From positions 682,001-746,000 of the forward strand of contig JAMAHW010000005.1 in assembly GCA_023627715.1 (NCBI GenBank): a stretch of DNA of 64,000 nucleotides. Reading direction: 5' to 3'. The notes under the pieces were generated by a model. That model made no database searches. It had not been told where the DNA came from and saw nothing but the letters and a program-made list of their open reading frames with translations. The translations under genes and the position numbers were made by a program. This document shows, piece after piece, positions 49,670-60,800 of the stretch; position 1 is the stretch's first letter; every line of letters starts with the position of its first letter. This DNA comes from Periconia sp. R9002. Taxonomy: Eukaryota > Ascomycota > Dothideomycetes > Pleosporales > Periconiaceae.

Positions 49670-50483
49670 CTCCCAGAGAGAGGCACCCTGAGGCGGGCGT
49701 AGGTGGAAATAAACAGAAGAATTGTGTGCAAGATGGCTTGGCCCAGGCTTTTGGCGGAGGGGACCGCTGTAATAGCGAAAGGGTTATTGGGCAGAACAAA
49801 AAAGCGAGCCAGTGGGAAAGAGTAAGCAGCAATGTTTCATGCTGAGCACCTTCCAGCAGTCTGCATCCACTGATTTGGGGAGGGAAAAAGAAGACGGGGA
49901 AATAATTTCCACTATAAAGGAACCGTGTCACTACGGCAGCTGAATGCCGACACGGTAGTAGCTAAGGGACAAACCGGGAGGATTCAAGCAGACAGGCTGC
50001 GTATGAGACCATCATGTGCGTGGTAAAGATGTTCGATGATCCATCAAGATTAGAATAGTACACATCGCTGGCAAATTACACAACAGCCAGCAGGGAATGA
50101 AGCAGCACGAAGCAGGGACCGACGGCAATGGAAGCATTGATGTGCTTCGAGAAACGTGCAAGAGATGGCTTGGCATCCGCAAGAGGCAGGGAGAAGCAGC
50201 GACTGGGAGTGCGTAATGGAGGGAAGAGCCTTTGGACCGGACGTCGGCAGGGCCTATCCCAGCGGAGCTTATGTGGCCAAGAATCCGGGTGCAGGCTACA
50301 GCAATCTATCTTCGACGACATGTTGAAAGTCAGCAAGAGAGGACGAGGTGCTACGATTCTGGAGGGGGATGCAGTGCGGTGTGGTTTCGAGGAGAGCTGC
50401 TAGTGGTGAATGAGACGACGTCAAGCAGAGGCTGAAAGCCGTGGCAGGGTTCGCGACTTAGCACACACTGGGTTAGCGCGCGG

Positions 50484-50495
50484 ACCGTGCACGGT
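50484..50495. promoter_or_regulatory. Perfect 12-bp palindrome ACCGTGCACGGT
   Basis: ACCGTGCACGGT equals its own reverse complement. It contains an everted CCG-N4-CGG pair and, with the upstream CGG, a CGG-N8-CGG direct pair. Such triplets are typical of Zn2Cys6 factor sites. It lies about midway between gtb3 and agd3. Binding is inference. Confidence 0.45.
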
Positions 50496-50512
50496 GCTGG
50501 TTTAAACCGGCA
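50495..50512. promoter_or_regulatory. 18-bp near-palindrome around GGTTTAAACC
   Basis: TGCTGGTTTAAACCGGCA has a perfect 10-bp core (GGTTTAAACC) and one mismatched pair over 18 bp. It abuts the ACCGTGCACGGT palindrome, sharing its last base. A candidate binding site of a dimeric regulator. Confidence 0.4.
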
Positions 50513-50960
50513 TCGCCCTTTAGCCTAACCTACCCTCCTCCACTTTCATGCCGTTAATATCGATTTACATGCATTCTGCAGCATCTTTCCCGTATAGCAT
50601 CCTGTACAGCAAGCACAGCGACCCGTACCCAGATGAAGTCCGGGGGCCATAGATGAGCTTGCGTGGAAGCTGGCCTGAACTCTCCAGCCGGTCTGAGGAC
50701 GCGTCGGCCTCAATATCTTTCTCCAGATCCACATCAGACTACCGTTGAAAAACACCAAGGTCATGAGATGTTCGGCTGTACTTCCCTAGCTTCCAGTTCG
50801 TAACAGCATTGTATGTTCTGTCGATTTGGGTCCGTTGGCCAGTGTCACGTTGCTCTGGCCCAGATGGCGAGCGTAACAACGGTACAGACATCTCAAAGTG
50901 AGATCACTTTACGATAATCTTCAAGTCAAATTTCCCTTCCTAGATCCTACTCAGACACTG

Positions 50961-50972
50961 GCCACGCGTGGC
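50961..50972. promoter_or_regulatory. Perfect 12-bp palindrome with ACGCGT core
   Basis: GCCACGCGTGGC is fully self-complementary and centres on ACGCGT, a core bound by APSES/MBF-type factors. It sits about 400 bp before the agd3 start. StuA, an APSES protein, is a known regulator of galactosaminogalactan genes in Aspergillus. The flanking bases do not fit the full published StuA consensus, so the link is tentative. Confidence 0.35.
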
Positions 50973-51373
50973 GCAAGCACCCTGCCTTCCCCACCGGCTC
51001 TTCGTCACCTACATAGTAGGTTCGCCAAGTACCCTGTCCCCTCCCCCATTGTCACATCACGTTCTTTTATACGCCAACCCCAAAAGTGAATGTAGCTCCT
51101 ACGTTACAGCGTACACCTCCAGACTCGTAGCAGTCGTCTTCGTTTCCGCCGCGTCATAGTTGTTACCCCATTCCGTTTTCGGCACCTTGCCACCTGCTTC
51201 CTGAGCCCTCGAATCGATAGTCTTGCGTCTATACGCTCCTTATGCACTTACATTTTTCCATTGCCCAATCGTGAAAGTCAAAATTTCTGCCCAGACCCAA
51301 TCCTATTAAAACGTTCTGGACCCCGAAACTTTTACATCTACATGTAGTTGCTTTTCGTCGCTACTCACTCATA

Positions 51374-53764
51374 ATGCCACGGTCCATATTCTCATGGCTG
51401 CGAGCGTGCTCCGTCACAGCACTCGTGGCCTTCTCTCCAAAAGTATTCGCCGAAGAAATATCTGCTGTTGGCGGTGTTTCCGTCTCAAGCACAATCCTCG
51501 TTATTGCACGAGACCAAACAGCTGCTCAGAATGGCGCAACCTCCGGTCTCCAAGGCTATGGGATACCGTTTGAAGTGTTGACAGTTCCCCAGGCTGGCAT
51601 CTCAAGCTTACCCAATCTCAACGCATCCGCAACTAACGGCAATTATGGAGGTATTGTCATCATCAGCGAAGTCGGCTACAATTATGACACCCAGTACTAC
51701 AGTGCTCTCACACGAGTGCAATGGAATCAGCTCTACAACTACCAGATACAGTTCGGCGTGCGAATGGTTCGTTTGGATGTGTTCCCAACCACGGATTTTG
51801 GTACCGTGAGCATCGGGGGTTCAGCAGCGGACGAACCTGTTGTCCTCACCAACGTGACAGGCTTCTCTACTGCCGGTCTGAAAACGTATGTCTACAATGA
51901 TTTCATCTTTGATTTTGATTCTATTTTTGGAATTCTTGTTTTTGAAATTTTTCTTCTTCATAATTTTCCTGCTCTGCAGACATTTACCCAATTAATATAA
52001 GTGCATACACGAGTGACTGACGGTCTTGGCAGGGGACAGAACGTCAGCATCGCGAGCATCTGGCACAACCCAGCGCAAATCACAAATACTTCAATTGCGT
52101 GGGAAGTTGCCAAATTCAATGGCGTAGGAACCGCTGCTGTCATCAACAAGATTGGAGATCGTCAACAAATGGTATGGTTCTTACCCTTCGCACTGGACTG
52201 GGCACCAAGCTCGAACTATCTGCAACACGCGTGGATCAACTGGGTTACACGGGGGTTATATGTTGGGTTTAGACGTCTTTATTTTGGCACACAAGTTGAT
52301 GATATGTTTCTGCAAACTCCTTTGTATCGCCCTGAAGGACAGACATACCGATGTAAACCAGATGATCTGGATCTGCATGTGTCTTGGCAAAAGACAATCA
52401 ACTCGAAGATGCCCAAAGGGTCCGAATATTTCATTGAGATTGGTCACAACGGTAATGGTGCTATCGAGGCGGCAACGGATACCACTGAAGGAGCGAGAGT
52501 TTGCTCGCCGAATACGGGAATCGAGTACCCTGACCAGATTGATGGACCTCCAGATTATACCAAGCCTCCAGGAACAGGCGTCGATATTTGGCCAACTACT
52601 CCAACCAAGTACGACTGGAGCCTCCAGTGCAATGAAGTGGACGAACTGCAAAACTGGTTCGCAGATGAAACCAATCGCGACGCGTTTGCGCATATCTCCC
52701 ACACATTGTAAGTAGCGCAAAACTGGGGTGTCAGCACCATCTAACTTAGGTATAGCACTCATGAGGATCTTACCAACGCCACATACTCTGATACTCTTAA
52801 AGAGATCACTTTCAACCAGGCCTGGCTGAAACAAAATGGCTTGGACGCGGCAAAGCGGTTCAGTCCTAATGGCATTATCCCACCGGCTATCACAGGTCTC
52901 CACAATGCTGATGCCCTTAAGGCTTGGAAAGACGGTGGCATCGTGAATGTCGTGGGTGACAATACACGCCCCCTACTTTTGAACACCCAAAACCGCTTCT
53001 GGCCGCTTAATACCACCGTCGCCGGGAATGGGTTCGCTGGCATCAATGTCATGCCGCGATGGGCAACAGTCATCTACTATAACTGTGATCTTCCAGCATG
53101 CACTCTTCAGGAGTGGATTGATACCTCTGGTGGAAAGGGAACCATTGATGATCTTCTGGCAAACGCCCGAGATACCGCAGTCAGGAATCTCATGGGTCTT
53201 CACTGGGACGAGTGAGTTGTCGCTCTACTCTGCATTTGACACCTGTGTTAACAATTCAACAGTTATATGTTCCATCAAGCTAATCTACGCGTGAACGACG
53301 TCCCACAAACTACTGTCAATGGCAAGAAAGGTCAATACTCTCTGCTCATGACCTGGGTAGAAGTTGTTACCGCCGAAATCATTAGACTGTAATAGCGCCC
53401 TTTCCTTCCCCTTCTAAGAACTTTTGAAGTCCTAGTCTAACAAATCAACAGCACCACTTGGCCTTTCAAGACTCTCAAACACGACGATCTCGCAACACAA
53501 TTCCTGAACCGCCAGACACGTGATCTCTGCCGACCTAGCATGACGTGGCAAACCACTGCTGATGGTAAAGGCATACAAAGCGTCACCGTCTACACTGCCA
53601 AAAGCAACAAGTGCGATACCAACATTCCCATCACATTGCCCGTCACCCCAACTTCTACCACTGGCGCTACCAAGGAGCAGATTGGTACTGATCCGCTTAC
53701 TCTCTGGGTTACTATGAGTGGCAAAGCACAGACGTACTCGTTCAGCAAGGCCCTTCCTTTGTAG
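51374..53764 (+). CDS. agd3: Secreted galactosaminogalactan deacetylase (CE18 family)
   Basis: Five exons, 51374-51885, 52033-52707, 52750-53211, 53263-53388 and 53452-53764, give 695 residues. Introns are 147, 42, 51, 63 nt. The junctions read AGLK-T-GQNVSIAS, ISHT-L-YSTHEDL, LHWD-D-YMFHQANL (split codon) and EIIR-L-TTWPFKT. Residues 1-26 are a signal peptide (VTALVAFSPKVFA). The N-terminal half is a beta-rich domain. The deacetylase core has metal-binding D260-D261 in GTQVDDMF and H391/H394 in HISHT, then HED at 400-402. Several NxT/S sites suggest N-glycosylation. In Aspergillus this enzyme partly deacetylates GalNAc outside the cell, giving the polymer positive charge and adhesion. Divergent neighbour gtb3 supports the assignment. 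Confidence 0.9.
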
Positions 53765-56616
53765 ATACATATACGCATGTACAAATTAGTGGATGTTACC
53801 CTCGCCTCGGTATGTGTGGTGCTTCCGCCAAGACGAAGGTTGTGGATGAACCGCATGCAGGAAGGGACGTGTTCCCCAAATAGTAATGCCCGATGGTGTG
53901 GTTCATCCTCTCGTTTCCAAGCATTGTTTTACGGTTCCCAAAAAAACGGCACTGAATATGTCTAGTTCTCATTGCTCAATTATCTATGCACATGTCTTAG
54001 TTCGAGTGTTGTCCGGAAGCACCGGCCATCTCTCTCTCCTGTATGTAACTGGTTTCCTTCGTTAGATCAATTTCCAAGTGTAAACATTGCTACCTCGATT
54101 GCAAAAACCGCTCAGTGCGAGTTAACCCCTCCCTATGCATCCGCTAAGCCAATTTTCAATACTCTAAAATCTCACAAAACACTGAATCCAAGCGTTGCCC
54201 GGGAACTAGACGCTCGCAGCTGCATCATCGTCAGAAGAAATACAAACAAAAAACGACATTTCGTGTGTAAATCACAAAACATCCAGGCACGTAAAGTGGG
54301 AGACTGCATGAAAGATCTTAATCCTTGCCTAAAAAACCACCCCAAGTCATCATCTATACCCGGAACCCCGAAAAAATTCCAGTTCCAATAAGCCACCTAA
54401 ACACTTGTACACTCATACATTCAAACAAGACCATACGCGCACCTCCCTACACCATGTACAATATGCACCATCATCGCCACGTACATAACGTGATCGTTTT
54501 TTTTCTAGCTTCCAGCACAGCACAGCCCCCCAGTTGAAATGCCCTCACCCACATCGGTCTCGGCCCGAGCCACAATTTATCCACTCGGACCAAGGCCTTC
54601 CCTGCTCTTCCGCGTCGTTGATCTGGATATCCAATGACGAGTGAACGTGCTGTGAACGCTGCATGTTGTGTGTTGCTTTACTTTGCTCGCTTGGGATGCC
54701 GAATTCTGGCTTCACTGCCACCACTGCTTTTGGTTTGGGAATTTGTTTAGATGTTTTGATCTTATGGTGTTACTCTAAGAAGACTTGAAGTTGTTACGTG
54801 GCTGATGGGGAAATTTTTTGAGCATTTTCCCGATCACAATCCACTTTGTATCCATAGGGGAGAAAAAGCGCTTTCGTGATTACCAGCAAACGACGCTATC
54901 GTTTTCGAAGAAGACTATGTACGTGCAAGGCTAAGGCTCTAGAAGACGGAAAGGCATGCACATCACATCACCGAAAGAGGAAAGCAAAATACTCACACAC
55001 TATTAGAATCTTGCATAACTTCCAAGTATCCAACACGAGAAACAGCTTCTTGGAACCTCTTGGTGGCATTAGCATCTTTGCAAAACCCGGGTGACAACCT
55101 GCGATCTAACGCAACGACTGCGTTATGTATTGGCACGCTGGAAGCATACGTACTAATGCGGGCAGCTATGTATGTATGCACTGCTTCAAACCTCTTTACC
55201 TTCTTCTCTCGTGTTGTTCTTGAGGCTTTTTTCTTTCTTTCTGCAATAGATGCGTGCATGCATGGAGTTCGTTGTCGTGTTAGCCTCCATCGATCTTCCT
55301 GTTGACTCCGTATTCGATCCAGAAAAGCCACTTTTTCTCGTGTCTACCCGAGGAGACGCATGGAAAATGCATGATCCATTCCTTCCAGATCTTCCTTTTC
55401 CACGCTCCGTTCCGTGTCTAAAGCATCCAGACATCCACACACCAGGCGGAAGAAGAGAAAAAAGCCCTCACGTCTTCCCTTTTCTGTCCTAGGACGTTAC
55501 TATTTAGCCCGTAAACAACGTGTTTGCCATGTTTCACGACATGTCCATATAAAAGAACATCCTTGTATACATACACCTACACCTACCCACTACACGCTCG
55601 TAAACGCACATACACGCAGGCCACTACCTCCAACTCCGCAACCAGCGCGTACGCACACTTTTCCAATACATCTTCCCCCCCTCCCAAGAAGAAATCAAAA
55701 ATCAAACAATACATCTCCATAATCACATCATCCTCTTCACCATCCCCTCCCCCCTCGCTTAGAGAAAAAAAAAACGCCCCAATCCCCATAGCGCGATCCC
55801 CGCATTCGTATCTGCAATGCACTTCGCCCAAGGTTAAAGGAGGGGGGGAGGCGTCCGGGGATCCCCTCGCGAGCGCGCCACATCTCGATATTACCCACAT
55901 ACCACGCTAAACCCGATCCAACCTCCACAGCAATCTGGAATATATTGCAATTGCATATTTTTTCTCGTGGTGTGCATGTATGTACTTTTTTCTCTTTTCA
56001 TTTGGTAAGTTCCGAGCGGCGCCCCACATGTATGTACACGCATGGATGTACAGGAAATAAGAAGAAGCACCCCACACGCGCGGAATACGAGAGGCAGTTG
56101 CAGGGGAGGGGTGTGCATTCCTGGGTATAATGCAATTTGGACGTTTGGTTAGGTGATGGAGGTGGGATGTTTTTACGTAAAATGCGGTGTTTGGGGTGAG
56201 TGGGATGGGGACAGGTGGGTTTGTTAGGTAGCTGGGAGAGAAGAGGAATGGGAAAGAAGGGTAGGTATATGGGATGTTTGAGATGGGTAGGAGATGCAAA
56301 GGAAAGATGGGAAAGAATAAACGAGTTTTGTTAGTCAGGCAAGCAGATGTAGCTAGCTACCTAGCTAACGAACTCAGCCATTGCTGGTCACGTCACGTTG
56401 CCTCCCTTCGCGGGATTCGTAGAACTGTCGTATCGTATTACTCCATTTTCTTCCCCATTGTAGTATACCATCCGCTCTTGCGATGTCGAAGGAAACGTCG
56501 CTGAAGAAAATACTTTCTTACTTGAGTTAGCTGTCTTCTCTATCACCCACAATCGCAGTAACTACATATTGAACCTCCCCCAAGAGCAAAAAAACGAAAG
56601 AAACGAAAAAATAAAA
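53765..56616. other. Intergenic region between agd3 and ega3
   Basis: About 2.8 kb without a supportable gene. Short frames occur on both strands, with C-rich plus-strand DNA at about 55430-55790 and purine-rich DNA just before ega3 (56580-56617). I looked here for sph3 and found nothing recognisable. Confidence 0.45.
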
Positions 56617-57823
56617 ATGGACACATCACCCTCCCTCAAACCGCGCGCCAAACCGCCCTGGTCCCTCCGTAAAAAGCTCTTCATCTTCATCCCCATCGCC
56701 CTCGTAGTCCTAGGCCTCGCGCTCGGTCTAGGCCTAGGCTTAACCCTCGGTCGCGCCTCCTCCTCCGACGATTCAGACGACTCAGGAATCTCATCACCAC
56801 CCCTTCCCAGCCCTACAGCACAACCTCTCTGGAGACCAGAAGTAAACTCGACCTTCCAAATCATCCTCGCCCACGCGATCCACCTCCCCAACTCCTCCAC
56901 CTCCACAACCCCAAACGTCTCCATCTACGACGTTGATCTCTTTGAAACGAGTGCCGAAACTATTGGGACGTTGCATCAGCTTGGCAAGAAGGTGCTGTGT
57001 TATTTCAGCGCGGGGAGCTATGAGCCGGGGCGGCCGGACGCGGGGGAGTTTAAGGAGGAGGATTTGGGGGCAGAGTTGGAGGAATGGCCTGGGGAGCGTT
57101 GGTTGAGGTTGGGAAGTGAGAGGGTTAGAGGCGTCATGAGGGGAAGAGTGGAGTTGGCGAGTAGGAAGGGGTGTGATGGGGTTGATCCGGATAATGTTGA
57201 TGGATTTGTGAGTATCTCCTTTTTATTGTTTATTCATGCGGTTGTGGGATTATTTGTTGGGAGAGTAAGGAGGTTGTTTTATATGTGCGTGTGTGTCTAT
57301 AACCATACGGACATGTACAATCTCTCCTTTTTTCCTACACCAAGACAAGCATCCCCGCAAAAACGTGAAAAAAACAACAACCAAAACCATCATCCCTAAT
57401 CCAAAACACCAGCAAAACAAAAACGGCCTCTCCCTAACCCCACAATCCTCGATCGACTTCCTCCACTACCTCTCGTCGCTAACCACGCCCCTCAACCTCA
57501 CCCTCGGTCTGAAAAACGCAGGCGACATCATCCCGCAAGTCCTACCCGTCGTGCACTTCTCCGTAAACGAGCAGTGCGTCGAGTACAAAGAGTGCGCTAC
57601 CTTCCGGCCCTTCATCGACGCCGGCAAGCCCGTGTTCCACATCGAGTACCCGCGGGATGCGGGGCGGAAGTTGGGGGATGATGTGAAGGGGAAATATTGT
57701 GAGGACAAGGATGCGGGAGGATTTAGTACGGTATTGAAGAAAATGGAGTTGGATGGGTGGGTGGAGTATTGTGATGGGAAGGTAGAGGTTACGGAGATGG
57801 AAGGGGAGGGTGGAGGGAGGTGA
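56617..57823 (+). CDS. ega3: Membrane-anchored GH114 endo-alpha-1,4-galactosaminidase
   Basis: Two exons, 56617-57207 and 57413-57823, give 333 residues. The 205-nt intron begins GTGAGT and ends CACCAG, joining DNVDGF to QNKNGLSLTPQ. Residues about 22-46 are a single hydrophobic span (LFIFIPIALVVLGLALGLGLG) after a basic N-terminus (PRAKPPWSLRKK), giving a type II orientation with the catalytic domain outside. A Ser/Asp linker follows. GH114 motifs are VSIYDVDLFETS, KKVLCYFSAGSYEPGRPD, and GVDPDNVDGF near residues 188-197; the C-terminal part has VNEQCVEYKEC. The family cleaves GalN-rich stretches of galactosaminogalactan and in Aspergillus is proposed to protect or process the polymer during synthesis. 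The C-to-G codon-usage flip appears in both exons. Confidence 0.9.
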
Positions 57824-60800
57824 TGGGGGAGGGGTGACGATGAAAAGGTGGTTGGACGTCTCACTCTGAGAATTTGATTTTTTTCTATTGCTTGTTGTTA
57901 AGATGCATGGGGATTAGACTATGGGTTTTCATGGCGTTGAGGTTGATACCTACTGGTATAATCGTCTCAACAAGTTTGACTTCTTCCTTCTCGCTTTTCA
58001 GGGACCCACTATCACGACGTGCAGCATGGAAATCGCGAGAGAAAGAGAGATCGAGATGTGAAGTAACGACACGCGTACACGCATCCGTACACACATCATC
58101 GAAAAAAAAAATCGTACGTGCTCCGCTCGGCGCCGAAGCAGCTCCAGAGACCGAAGTGGACCGGCGCGTATGCAGGAACAAGGTACATTTTGAAGTCGAG
58201 TTCTAGGGTGCAGCGGAGATGGGAACCAAACGGGAAGAGGTACATGGGTGCAGTGCACTTAGATGTTGTAGTTGGGACATGGGATAGTGTGGTAACGACA
58301 TAGTGTACATTGGCAGGGCTGGGTACACACGTTGGCTCAAGCATGGAAACAACTGGATCGATTTTTCCGTTGGGGAGAGCACGCAATTTTACTTTACAGT
58401 GTCAAGTTTTTGATTTCCTCTTCGCAGGTGACTAGTGAAGAGCTTTTGAGTGGAGGATTAGAGTAGAGCGGTTGGAAGGTCCGATTGTTGCGCGTAGAGC
58501 CCGTGAAGATCAACATCTACGATGGTGGATCGAGGCTCAAAAATTGATCGACAGCCACTTCCTACGAGTAATACATTGCGCAATGTGAGTTTGGGCGAAA
58601 GCTGAGAAGGTTTTTTTGGGTAGTCGATGTGCCGAAGTGACGGTGTGGACGTCCAACTTCCGCAAGCCCGTCCCTCTTACGCTGCACCATTCATACAATG
58701 CTTACCGACGCTCCTTCTTAGTTATGTAGAAGCTATTGAACATGTATGCGGACCGGTAGACGAAGCGAGTGTGGAGTGCTGAACCGAGACCAAACTTCTC
58801 AGCATGGAAAGTTACCATGTCCAAACCTTGCGTGCGTGCATCCAAGCGCTGCTCCCACAGGATGAGTGGACATACCTGGAATGTCTTGAGGTCCTTGCGA
58901 CACACCACGGTCTGGATCGCCGAATCGGGCTCCGGATCCTAGCTCCCGTAAAAGGGGCCGGGGATTAGCGATCCAGAGCGGATGAATGCGGGAAAATTCT
59001 TCGAGATCCTGAAGTGTGGCAACTTGCAGGAGGATTGACATGGGTATGAATCCGCTCTTGAAGCTGAGTGATTTTGCCTTTGGTCTTCGTTTTTCTCTAT
59101 ACAAGACGGAACTCATCGAACAGGGAGTACGCGTCCTCAATTCAATGAAGTGGAAATTCGAATATAATTTTATATAGGACGGCTTTTGAACAGGAAGAAT
59201 AGGTGTCATGTTCGCGTTACATATTGCAATCCACACGTAAAGCCGGCTGTTACATCATCACGTCTTCTCTGTCGTATACATCTCCATCATGAGATCTTGT
59301 CCTTGAGTTTTGCAGTTTGACAAGCCAATGCAGTCCAGAGGCGGACTTTGAGCGCCTCGGCACATGCACCAAGGTATTGATGTCTTTAGCGAAACACGAC
59401 TTGCCCTAAACGACATCATGTTTAAGTTCTAACCTAATCTCCGAGCTGGTTCAACACCAGGTGTTAGCCCAACACAATGCCTGGTAAAAACCCAGCTCTC
59501 ATGTGGTCAGTACGAAGTGCGCCGTTTAGCATGTATGTATGTATCCCTTTGTCCTGGGAAGAAGTATGTAGGGTTGCTAAATATAACGACTTGTTGAATA
59601 CGGGCATCAAGACTCGACATAATGAGTCGTCAAGTTTAGGAGTTCCAGAATCAAAATCCAGGCATGTAAGCTATTCTAGCTGGGCAGGCCGCATATCGTT
59701 CACGCTATAAAAGCCTTGGGATGTATGCGTTTGTGGGTCCGAGTGGTGCGTATACGAAGCAGATCCCGACTTGCTCGAAGTCGAGTAAATAAAAATGTCA
59801 CTTTGAGCCCACAGGTGTCGACATCTTGACAGTTCGTATCGGGAACCGAAGTAGTACAAATGCACGACGACGGATATATCGGCCTATGGCAGACCTGGCA
59901 CGCTGATCACGCAACTCCGGCCTGCTTATACGAGCAGTTGTTCACAATAACATCAGAAGGCAGTGACCCCACCAGTATCCTTTCAAGCCGGATGCAAGAT
60001 GCGGCATTAGCAAAACCGTCCTTTCGAAAATTTGGCACAGTTTGCTGGGGATGTCCATGCGGTGAGTGCCAATTCCAGAACGTAAAACACGATGTACAAT
60101 ATACGATTCCGAAGTCGTGGAAATTCTGTACGGTCTGCAAACACTTCGCAAGTTCTCACCTCTAAACGACCTTAGTCTGAAAAATTTGCAGCTGAAAACT
60201 TTTTCTGATGCTGGTCTTCACCGTAACAACCGCGGGAAATATTGCGGTACCACAAAATCTCATGGAAAAGACTGAGTGGATGTGTAGAATTGCGTCATGC
60301 GGCACAGTAATCCGTGTTGAGTAGAATTGATGGCTGCCCATCTCTTTGCATATAGTGATTCGCTGACAGCAGCGTGTGAGAAGATTTGTGTACATGTCGA
60401 TCAGTAGTCAGCTCAGGGGACGGCAACGGGTGGCCGAGAACTTGCGGCAGATGCTGAGTCTGCCAAGTCGGTATGGTTCAAAATGCACCGAAAATGTCGA
60501 GATCGATCACGATGGCGAAAGGTTACAGTGTGATGCCAGCGCTCAGGATACCATGACGCGGCCGGTAGTGGAAAGCCACGTCAACAAAATGAATGTGCAG
60601 TACCGAAATTTGGGTCAATTGCGGGGAAAGACTGAGGCTGTATAATGGACGTCGGTTCCGGGGGCTAAGTGACAGTGGTGAAGGGATGACCGCTGTGGGT
60701 TAAATGTCCAAGGAGACGAGGCATGGTTGAAATAGAGTGATCACGCGAATTTAGTACCGACGACATGGGCTTAGTGGCAAGGGTCTAACCACCCTCGAGG

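Larger units (their letters stand above)
49670..51373. promoter_or_regulatory. Divergent gtb3-agd3 promoter with clustered palindromes
   Basis: A 1.7-kb intergenic region between the divergent start codons of gtb3 and agd3. It contains two abutting palindromes at 50484-50512 and a third perfect 12-bp palindrome at 50961-50972; each has its own entry. No gene between. Confidence 0.6.

Noticed and set aside
50495..50512. GGTTTAAACC as a tRNA T-loop
   Set aside because: It is a palindrome with no cloverleaf partners; better viewed as a candidate regulatory site.
55414..55910. Plus-strand C-rich frames before ega3 as an extra GAG gene
   Set aside because: Pro/Thr/His-rich low-complexity translations with no signal peptide or domain; consistent with C-rich promoter DNA.
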